Source: Paramacrobiotus richtersi
Lineage: Eukaryota > Tardigrada > Eutardigrada > Parachela > Macrobiotidae
Assembly: GCA_034698045.1 (NCBI GenBank)
Contig: JAQGAU010000657.1
Span: forward strand, 1 to 25,152
Direction of reading: 5' to 3'
DNA length: 25,152 nt
Shown here: positions 18,095-25,152 of the stretch, piece by piece
Position numbering within the stretch: position 1 is the first letter of the stretch
How the letters are laid out: every line of letters begins with the position of its first letter
Notes under the pieces: model-generated
What the model saw: only the letters and a program-made list of their open reading frames with translations
Database searches by the model: none
What the model was told of the DNA's origin: nothing
Program-made: the position numbers and the translations under genes

Positions 18095-18280
18095 TTCGCT
18101 CTAATTAGTGTTGGCGATCACGCCGATCAACAGTACCGCAGCGCCATCGCCAGTTTGCGGTTGGTCCGTCCCATATCGAGCGAACTCCCATCGTATTTGA
18201 CCAAAGAAAGAGGAATGGCGCAGCTGATGCAGCTAATCCCCAAAATCGAATTAGTGTACAGGAGAAGCGAAATTCAATAA
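18095..18280 (+). CDS. Candidate terminal exon of the 16665 gene
   Basis: A strong acceptor (CTCTTTTTTTGCAG) is followed by 61 codons, including DHADQQYRSAIASLRLVRPI, SSELPSYLTKERGMAQLMQL and IPKIELVYRRSEIQ, then TAA. It starts in phase 0, matching the donor at 16800. Third positions are about 56% G/C, higher in the first half. The spliced product would be about 106 residues (119 with the middle exon), mostly helical, soluble and charged. The family is not recognised. The first intron would be 1.3 kb, far longer than the other introns seen, so more exons may be missing. Confidence 0.42.
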   Translation, partial: FALISVGDHADQQYRSAIASLRLVRPISSELPSYLTKERGMAQLMQLIPKIELVYRRSEIQ

Positions 18281-19873
18281 CAGTATCGAGCATGAGGGAA
18301 TGTTTCCATGCATTTGTTTTGACTGCTCAAACCAATGCTACAACTTAACGGATCGATACGGGTCCCGCACTGGTAATTAGAGCCGCATGGTTACATTCAC
18401 GGGACCGTCGAGATGTGCGTAGCGTAATATCGGTTTGCTGTCGGTTTAACAGGCATTGCCAGCCCACTACTACTGCACATGATTATTAAGCCTTCGTTTC
18501 CTTTCGCCAGAAAACTTCGACAGCATTTTATTTATTCATAATATGATCTTTTACTAAGCTTAAAATTTATGAATCCAACTTTGCTTATTAATCCGCGTTT
18601 TTGAATGTCTGTACTGTTTATCAAACTGCCGCTTTTCGTATCGCGTATGCAGCGGCAAAGGCAAGCAATGCAGATTGAAAGGTTTTAACAGAGCGGCGAT
18701 GGCGAACTACAATTAACAGCTGAAACTTGGTTTGATATAAATATTCAAATACATCTAAAGGAACAACCTTGTTGAACGTTGTTGCAACCTTTACTCGTAT
18801 ACAGCATTAGAAATCGTTCCAAAAATGCCTTTTCGTAAAACATCATAATACTAGTCGCTATCATAAAAACGTCATATGTCTGGAAACGCGGCTATGGGGA
18901 ACAAGGCTGCAAAGGTCACCATATCACATCAAAGAAGTTGCCGAATCTCGCTTCTCTTTCTGAACAACAGCTAACAAGAACTGTCATAACTTACGATTTG
19001 TCAGGAATGGCAAATATATTTATTCCATCTGCTATGGATCGCCGAGACGTAAACAAAATTGGTTGCATACTATTTCTTATACGTCATATTATTTTCTTCA
19101 AAATCACAGAAACAACCAGCATATGCATGACTGATGTCAGCTACAAGAATCTGACATTCATCGAAATCGGACGTTAGTTGATAATAACGGAATTTAATGT
19201 ATTAACACGGCTTTTCCTGCACTTACCATATCGAAGGTCAGGATAAGAATTTCAGCGGTCTGAGTCAATCAGGGTTTTAGCGCTCTCGGTCTGGGCTCAA
19301 AATTAAGCATTTGAAGTCCGAGTCTGGCACCTAGCGCGTGGCATGACCTCGCTTAGGCAATTTTTCGACACGCTCTACGGTGTGTTTTAGTGGAAGACAA
19401 CATATTTGGTGGATGTTGTAACATGCATATGGTTTATTTGCATTGTTAGTTTTACACTTTAGCTTTGTACGTATTGCTCAATATAAGTAAAGCAACAAAT
19501 CAGAACTTCTCTATTATTGCAAATATTATCTTATTGTTGCATGCATGAAAACCAGACTTTATGCAACATATCTAATACACAGCTTAAAGCTGTATTTCTT
19601 GGTCGTGATCACCTGTGATGCAATGCTGTAACAGTCTGTATGGCACTGCACAACTGCATCTTCCTTATAAATTATGGCACGTTTTGTATCATAATATATG
19701 TATTGTATCATAATGATAAGACTGGCGTTGGTTGTTTTCGTTTCAGTTTTTAGTACTGACAAAACTGCAGTTGTTATTTTCGCGCCAGCTTCGTTGTACT
19801 GCATTCCCAATAAAGTGTTTGTTTTGTATCATGAATCGAACATGCGTAGTTGGTGTTATTGTACTCCTGGAAG
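18281..19873. other. Stretch without a recognised gene
   Basis: An 80-codon plus frame at 18938-19177 has no codon bias or motif. A GC-richer patch at 19240-19390 contains CGGTCTGAGTC / CGGTCTGGGCTC near-repeats and no open frame of note. The rest is AT-rich. Confidence 0.4.
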
Positions 19874-19990
19874 GTCATGAGCGGAGGGACGCCACGGGGT
19901 TATGTCAATGTCACGGTCCCGGCCTGCCTAAACATGATCTCCAAGGTCACCATCTTCGCTATGAAAATGACTGCGGCGTCAAGCAGCTAG
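19874..19990 (+). CDS. Candidate exon, unknown secreted-type protein
   Basis: This is a GC-rich patch (about 55%) in AT-rich surroundings. The frame VMSGGTPRGYVNVTVPACLN, then MISKVTIFAMKMTAASSS, TAG has about 74% G/C at third positions, the strongest codon bias in this half of the window. A T-rich tract ending CTGGAAG could be the acceptor. Another frame (with LCQCHGPGLPKHDLQGHHLR) is open across the same bases to a GTAACA but has weaker bias. It may belong with the exon at 20762; both hold single cysteines in beta-like sequence. No family is recognised. Confidence 0.33.
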   Translation, partial: VMSGGTPRGYVNVTVPACLNMISKVTIFAMKMTAASSS

Positions 19991-20670
19991 ATGCTAGCAT
20001 GGAAAAGGAGCATTCCTCTCCAGTGGTAACATAACAATACGTCAATCTCCCCCTTTTGTCCGTAAAGTATAAATGTGTATCATATATTGCACATGGTGCC
20101 CTCCATGACTCAATTATTAGGATTATCTTTCCTGGATTTAAACAGCGGGTTGCGCAAGATCTGATCATAAACCATGTGGCATATTAGCACATAGGCTTTA
20201 ATTACAGCAAGCTAATCAGTCAATTAACTGCCGTAACTGAACACGTAGCATCTTTCCAGTGTTATAGCTGCTTGTTACAGCTTCGTAATTTATTTTAGCA
20301 ATATATGTTGGAGACAAGAGAGATTACTGTACCGCATCCTTTTCGGAAAGCAGATGTCGTGGACAATGCATTCTTTAAATTATTAAGAATTCCACATGGA
20401 TACGGCGTGTGTACCTTTCCTTCCCTCGGAGAATCTGTGGCTACCGTACTTAAAACAAAACATGGAACCGATAACTACAGTATATCTGAATCATGTCATG
20501 GTTTATCAAATCAACACACCGTTACCTGTACAATAACAGACATTTGTGTGCACTAGTGGTACCCGTACTCTATAGCAGTTGTGCCACATCCGCAGCCCGG
20601 AAATCACTCACATATATACGATCCATTTTCCAAGCAAATAAAATGGACGTACTGTACGTATGCGATATTC

Positions 20671-20713
20671 GCATATATAGTGCAGCAACTATTTGCATAT
20701 ATAGTGCAGCAAC
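20671..20713 (+). repeat. Two tandem copies of a 24-base unit
   Basis: GCATATATAGTGCAGCAAC occurs at 20671-20689 and again at 20695-20713, separated by TATTT. A simple local duplication, it adds FAYIVQQ twice to the open frame that crosses it. Confidence 0.8.
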
Positions 20714-20761
20714 CGTTATCTGAACGCCTAAGTAGCGGTGTTAACCTGTGGGATTTTGCAG

Positions 20762-20997
20762 GGGAAATCACGGTTGTGCGACGTTTTTTCTACGTTGCAG
20801 ACTGCAACATGGTATCAACGGGTCCGGGTGAGCCGTTTATTCTGCGTAATTATGGGCTACGCGGAAACTGTAGCATGTTGAAGATCAATCTCGAAAGCCT
20901 TACCTTGACCTCGGTTAATGCTGGCGTCAGTCAGAAGGTTTCCTATGCAACTAGCTGCGAGATAAGCATGCGAAGATGGTGGATTCCGTACCGCTGA
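20762..20997 (+). CDS. Candidate exon with Cys-containing beta-rich product
   Basis: A GGGATTTTGCAG acceptor is followed by about 78 open codons containing EITVVRRFFYVADCNMVSTG, PGEPFILRNYGLRGNCSMLK and INLESLTLTSVNAGVSQ, ending TGA. Local GC is near 50%, against about 40% around it, and the frame is part of a 139-codon open stretch, unusually long. Three cysteines and short beta-like runs suggest an extracellular domain, but the family is unknown. The last residues (RRWWIPYR) may be intron if a donor lies after TSCEI. An upstream partner may be the exon at 19874. Confidence 0.4.
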
Positions 20998-20998
20998 A

Positions 20999-21175
20999 CT
21001 AGCTGAAGTAAGTACCGTGCAACGCCCACACAACCACAGTGCTAATAGGCATGGTGCGACTTAAAAAGGACTCAGGCAGTATCAATATCGATGTTTGCAG
21101 CTCCTGTGGATTAGCTAGGATAATGTGCTTATCTTCAAAAACATTTCCAGGCGTCGAGTGTCTTTGCATGAATTC
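20999..21175 (-). CDS. Candidate terminal exon, minus strand, unknown family
   Basis: A good acceptor (TTTTCCTTTTGCCTACGTGGCAG) is followed by 58 codons, including EFMQRHSTPGNVFEDKHIIL, ANPQELQTSILILPESFLS and TVVVWALHGTYFS, then TAG. Third positions are about 50% G/C. It ends two bases beyond the stop of the plus-strand exon, so the two would converge tail to tail. No motif is recognised. Confidence 0.25.
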   Translation of the reverse strand, partial: EFMQRHSTPGNVFEDKHIILANPQELQTSILILPESFLSRTMPISTVVVWALHGTYFS

Positions 21176-21951
21176 CTGCCACGTAGGCAAAAGGAAAACA
21201 TGAAAGGACTGTAATATAGCAATACTGTCGCCTTAGTGTGAGAACTTCAATTTCTAGGCTTCTTCTCCTTCGAAACGCAGTTATAGATAAGATGGAGATG
21301 ATGCTACCAAAAACACATTCAAGATCGGTTCTTTCTAACACGCATTCTCGTGCCTACGAATCCCGGTTCATAAGTACTCTGTACTCACATGTCAGATATT
21401 TGTTTAAAAATGTTTGTTTTATTTACGAACCACTGCCTGAATGAACTGTCACAAATAAAAAAATAACGCGTGTAATATACGCGTGCATAGACTTTTTATT
21501 CTGACATTGCTTAGTAATTTTCCACGTGCAATCTGTTAAGTTTACGCCTCCGTCAAACGCTTTGCATGTGCTTTATTTGAAGCTGCATATTGACTGCTGC
21601 TAATCCAAGCGCAATGGGATCTCACTTTAACGATGCGTTATTGCAAGATTTTTTCGTAAAAGAATAGGAATTATTTCAGCCACCAATGGGTATGGAATTT
21701 TCAATCGCTGCCATCAGCTCGCGTTGATATAAAATAAAAAATCCATGAAAATAACAGGACGGAATATATTATATACGTACTATAGAATTTTTCTGGCTAT
21801 GTGTATAGTGGCTTATCTATATATATGGGGTTCTTAGTTCATGAATTATCGTCGTTTCCGTTAATTAGAATGTAATTGCACTTTATGACGAAGGTTTAAA
21901 TATTGTTTGTTTGTACTTTTGCTTAACGACTGCGGAGCTTTTTGTTTCCAG

Positions 21952-22095
21952 AAGAAAGGTATGCCGTTGCGACGATCATCAGAGCTAGCCATATCCCGGA
22001 ACCGCCTTCCGGCCGGAAATTCACTAGACCGTAGCCAGATTAAGAAATATTTTTCTCGGCATTTTATTACAAGTCGAGGCTTCAGCAGCTTTTAG
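21952..22095 (+). CDS. Candidate terminal exon with basic tail, unknown family
   Basis: After GCTTTTTGTTTCCAG the frame reads KKGMPLRRSSELAISRNRLP, then DRSQIKKYFSRHFITSRGF, and ends TAG. A second frame (RYAVATIIRASHIPEPPSGR) is also plausible from the same acceptor. Third-position bias is weak. The acceptor is the main evidence. Confidence 0.2.
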   Translation, partial: KKGMPLRRSSELAISRNRLPAGNSLDRSQIKKYFSRHFITSRGFSSF

Positions 22096-22099
22096 AACC

Positions 22100-22847
22100 G
22101 TCTCATTATGTATAGAGAATGAAACCTGGACCGCGATTTCGCTTAACAGCAGTTTACAAGTTTGGTTTGTTTGTGGTTGGGTTCAGCCCTACTAAAATTT
22201 CAGTTGCTCTGTAGTTGTCAGTATGACGTAAACATGCATAAGTCCATCGTACTCACAGCCTTCTTTGGCACAAACTTCATGCTGAAGAATCTCACATCTG
22301 ATGCAGAAGAGAAATTTTCCTATTAAATGTTGTTTTGTTTTTCTGCGTTTTAACACGGTATTCATCTTGATATTGATTTGTGATCCATGAAAAGCGGGAT
22401 TACGTCGAGAGCTGTTCCTAGTGTGGTCAAAGCAGTGGTCATTACCGCTGGACGGATGGGAACTGCTGAAAGTAATTAATGGATATACACTTACAGGTAT
22501 GCTAACGCTTGCGCGACGAAATTGTTAGGGTAAATGCATATGCTGATTGATTAAGTTTGTTGTGCTAGCTTATGGGCTTATATATATGTGCTGCTTGGTG
22601 ATTGCTTATGCGATGTGATAAAGCTTAGGCGAAACGTTCGTCCTAACAGCCACGATTAGGTTCGTGCTGAATGTCTGACTCGGACTAATTACGCACATGG
22701 CAAAAGTCAAACGTAAACTATGAGACCTGGATTTAAAGCACTGAAACCAACTTTTTTAACAGCATGGTAACGTATAAGTAGCTCTGTGGCGCAAGCAGCG
22801 CCAACGAAGTTATTCAGGTGATGTGGTAAAAGAAATAGTGCAAGAGG
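22100..22847. other. Stretch without a recognised gene
   Basis: Nothing is supported. A minus-strand hydrophobic frame at 22707-22907 (with IPGLVFALYPPLALFLLPHH) overlaps repeat 1 copy B and has no family match. Confidence 0.35.
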
Positions 22848-22992
22848 TGGATACAGAGCGAAAACCAGCCCCGGAATCATGAGTTCAATTTTACTAATTA
22901 TTCTCACAACTTGCTACCTATGACCGTTGCCGATGTAATCAAAGAACACACCTGAGTGTCGAATACATTTTCGAAAACAACATGCGGTTTTT
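22848..22992. repeat. Dispersed repeat 1, copy B
   Basis: Diverged partner of 2770-2912, in the same orientation, starting at TGGATACAGAGCGAAAA and ending near GAAAACAACATGCGG. It lies just 3' (minus strand) of the open frame ending at 23000. Confidence 0.75.
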
Positions 22993-22999
22993 GTAATCA

Positions 23000-23143
23000 T
23001 TAGGGCACAACAAATTGTCTGGAGGAGATTTTTGACACCGCGATGCTTCTGGTAGGCTGCTTAACTGCACTGGATGCCGGATTGGCGTTGACAGAAGTGA
23101 CCGCCGCGGTGTCGTGGATCATTCTGCTTCGGTCAGAATTCAT
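23000..23143 (-). CDS. Short open frame with coding bias, unknown family
   Basis: ATG at 23143 opens 47 codons: MNSDRSRMIHDTAAVTSVNA, then PASSAVKQPTRSIAVSKI, ending FVVP TAA. Third positions are about 61% G/C, well above background. The Ser/Thr-rich, low-hydrophobic sequence looks like a disordered C-terminal tail. Repeat 1 copy B begins eight bases after the stop. A perfect GTAAGT donor lies just upstream at 23156 on the same strand, so this might be the start of a following exon with its acceptor hidden, although the gap is too short for a normal intron. Confidence 0.33.
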   Translation of the reverse strand: MNSDRSRMIHDTAAVTSVNANPASSAVKQPTRSIAVSKISSRQFVVP

Positions 23144-23156
23144 AATCGGGACTTAC

Positions 23157-23279
23157 CTATATCCACCCGTGCGCATGTCTGAATTCAGTTGAATCACCGC
23201 CAAAACGCATGTCCACTTTGGTCTTGGTCAGCAGTTTGAATGCAGCATGCAAATCTCCCGTTGTCGGCTCGCTAACATC
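23157..23279 (-). CDS. Candidate exon ending at a consensus donor
   Basis: The block between a GACGACAG acceptor and a perfect GTAAGT donor is open in one frame up to its last codon: DVSEPTTGDLHAAFKLLTKT, then KVDMRFGGDSTEFRHAHGWI, then TAG overlapping the splice site. A second frame with one TGA ends in-phase at the donor (VLAVIQLNSDMRTGGYR). Local GC is raised. No family is recognised, and the stop at the junction makes the model doubtful. Confidence 0.22.
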   Translation of the reverse strand, partial: DVSEPTTGDLHAAFKLLTKTKVDMRFGGDSTEFRHAHGWI

Positions 23280-23568
23280 CTGTCGTCACGGAACCAGTAT
23301 GCTGTTTGAGTCTTATATAATTAGTGTCGTCAGCTGCATCTCTTAACGCTGCAATGAATTTCCCTTGGTGCTATTTTAGAATTACCCTACTGTTTTTTAT
23401 TAGTTAATGGTCCAACCTAAAATGCTTCGCTGAGAGAAATTTTGATCGGCATTAACTAGTCAAAAAATGGTTGCCCGCGATATACTGTATATATTAACTG
23501 ATAAATTACACCTTTTTTCGCATTACACAGTATGCTGTTAAACCCAAAAACATACGTGCCGAATAGAG

Positions 23569-23660
23569 GAATTAACACGTCTGTCGTCTGTGCACAATAG
23601 AATTTGACATTGCTTCGTCAAGAGCGAATTGGGTTCACCTTCCGGTCTATTTTTCTTGGA
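23569..23660. repeat. Dispersed repeat 2, copy B
   Basis: Partner of 6031-6110. It lies about 0.6 kb after repeat 1 copy B, whereas the A copies are 3.1 kb apart. Confidence 0.65.
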
Positions 23661-24055
23661 CAGAACATACACTATATGTATATCATTATGGCGAAAGCCT
23701 TCCAATAAGAAATATAAGTTCAACGCTGCTGTATCATGTATGTGCTACAGATACGAGCAAAAACAAGATTACAATTGATAAAAAAGTTAACCCTAGATAA
23801 ACCAAATTAAAACGATGAAATCGAATTTAATTTACGTACAGTTGTGCAAACTAATATGCATGGATTCAAAGCAACCGGGCTGGACTCCTGCATGTTAGTA
23901 AATCTGCAGGAAATCCAAATTAATCGCGTCTCGCATAATACTATATGACTTTACACTATGTTGGGCTAAATAATAAAGTGTGAATAATGTTATTTATGGT
24001 TATATTAAAACAAATAATTAATTTGTCAGTTAAGCATATGAATTACAGGGCACCC
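23661..24055. other. AT-rich stretch, nothing recognised
   Basis: No open frame, repeat or splice pair that I can support. Confidence 0.4.
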
Positions 24056-24470
24056 GACAATTCGTACCAATGGACAATTCGTACCAATGGACAATTCGTA
24101 CCAGTGGACAATTCGTACCAGTGGACAATTCGTACCAGCGGACAATTCGTACCAATTTGCATTTCGTGCCAATGGACAATTCGTATAAACTGACAATATG
24201 TACTTCTATCATACGTACCAGTAACAGTTCGTACAAATTCGTATTCGTACCAAATTAGTTTTGTTCTTACAAAACTGAAATTCGTACCAAGTAACAATTC
24301 GTTTTCGTACCAAATATAATCCGTAACAATTCATATCAGATTACAACTCGTACCAGAAAACAATTCGTGCCAGGGTGTATGTAATTCGTACAAATTCGTA
24401 CTCGTACGAAACATTAATTCGTTTCTTATAATAACTCATATCAGTTAACAATTCGTACCAAATTTAAAGC
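24056..24470. repeat. 17-base minisatellite with degenerate halo
   Basis: The core is eight head-to-tail units of exactly 17 bases from 24056 to 24191, consensus GACAATTCGTACCAATG, with a ninth fading by 24208. The first six differ only at the last three positions (ATG, GTG, GCG, ATT). From 24209 to 24470 the word TTCGTACCA and variants recur with irregular spacing. Because 17 is not a multiple of 3 the array is open in several frames on both strands (68-84 codons); these frames are by-products, not genes. Confidence 0.9.
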
Positions 24471-24837
24471 AGTAATAGCTGATATACCCTGATTGTTAAG
24501 TAAAAATATTTAGGAGTGAAACAGGTTTTGAAAGTTAATTTAATAAAGATAACGTTAATTTATCCATGTTGACCAAAAGTCTAGAACTAAATTTCTCACA
24601 TCGGACTAAAAACGTCAGCGGTGGTAAAACAGCCGTAAGCATAATTACAATGCGCAGTTAACTATGTGCATCGCGATTACCGTAATAAATACAGATCTCC
24701 ATACATTTGTAATATATCATATTTTATGTTGTTGTTGTTTGCTCATTTTCTGTGAATTTCATATTTTCCGCCCTGACTGACAGGCCGACAAATACATACA
24801 TGCCTTTCCGCTGATTGTAGAGTACCCCCGCTGTGCT
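24471..24837. other. AT-rich stretch, nothing recognised
   Basis: A short GTT run near 24727 and no gene signal. Confidence 0.4.
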
Positions 24838-25080
24838 TCGGTCAATTAATTAATCATCTATAATTTATTATCATGCTTAATTTGTTAATAACAGTTTGTT
24901 ATTAACAGCTTATTATTAATAAGTAATTTCTAATAAGTGCAATATTAATAAGTTATTACCAGTAGTTTACTTTTAACTGACTACTTGTTGCGAAATAGTT
25001 AGTAGAATTTGTTATTAACAATTAGTTATTCCTAATTTAATTGAAAATAATTTATTAGTATTAATTTACTGATAGTCAAT
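24838..25080. repeat. Cluster of TTATTAATAA-type palindromes
   Basis: Very AT-rich block. GTTAATAACA, GTT, TGTTATTAAC near 24887-24909 is a perfect 10-base-arm hairpin. It is followed by CTTATTATTAATAAG and further GTTATTAAC, AATTTAATT and TATTAATTTA words to about 25065. It could be the end of an inverted-repeat element, a matrix-attachment-like or origin-like AT tract, or simple low-complexity sequence. No flanking target-site duplication is visible, and the window ends 72 bases later. Confidence 0.5.
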
Positions 25081-25152
25081 AAGAATTTTCGAGCCATCTA
25101 CCGACCGACTGACACGAAACCATATGAGCTGAATATATAGACCTTCGCTTCG

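Noticed and set aside
24056..24208. CRISPR array
   Set aside because: The units are contiguous with no unique spacers, and the DNA is animal.
24030..24297. Open frames of 62-84 codons on both strands over the 17-base array
   Set aside because: They are created by a stop-free repeat unit cycling through frames and have no start context, splice site or family.

Overview
This window looks like animal nuclear DNA: roughly 40% GC by eye, short introns (57 and 61 bases in the two clearest cases), and coding patches richer in GC at third codon positions than the surrounding DNA. The best lineage clue is the first 1.8 kb, which carries an F-box protein with upstream Tudor/Agenet-like modules. From memory this resembles a large family in eutardigrades such as Hypsibius. 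The coiled-coil linker of a guanylyl cyclase relic near 8.9 kb also fits a tardigrade or other ecdysozoan. I infer a tardigrade, but a database search is needed to confirm it.

The striking property of the window is decay. I see almost no intact gene, but several recognisable fragments of unrelated families, most with inactivating changes. Bases 1-1773 hold the F-box-family gene; its middle part lies on the opposite strand, as if inverted in place, and its first exon has a frameshift and a stop. Bases 3358-4836 (minus) hold cytochrome P450 pieces whose haem-ligand cysteine codon reads TGA, and 5709-5885 (plus) holds a second P450 haem-loop relic. Bases 8361-8982 (minus) are a receptor-type guanylyl cyclase relic that lost the catalytic GD of the GDAY motif. 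Bases 9173-9542 (plus) are a decayed Arg/Ser-rich protein with four 30-base repeats. Bases 10709-11649 (minus) hold an ankyrin-repeat exon with a nonsense codon, followed by a Ser/Arg-rich tail.

From 12.7 to 23.3 kb I find only candidate exons of unknown family. The best supported are the 16665-18280 model and the exons at 19874-19990 and 20762-20997, chosen from splice sites and third-position GC. Open frames of 50-60 codons are expected by chance dozens of times in a window of this size, so openness alone was not treated as evidence.

The window also holds two dispersed repeats, each present near 2.8-6.1 kb and again, in the same order and orientation, at 22.8-23.7 kb. A 17-base minisatellite with a long degenerate halo lies at 24056-24470, and a cluster of TTATTAATAA-type palindromes lies at the right end. 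No rRNA, convincing tRNA, CRISPR array, bacterial operon or intact transposon was found. The genes show no sign of working together; the window reads as a graveyard of parts from several families.
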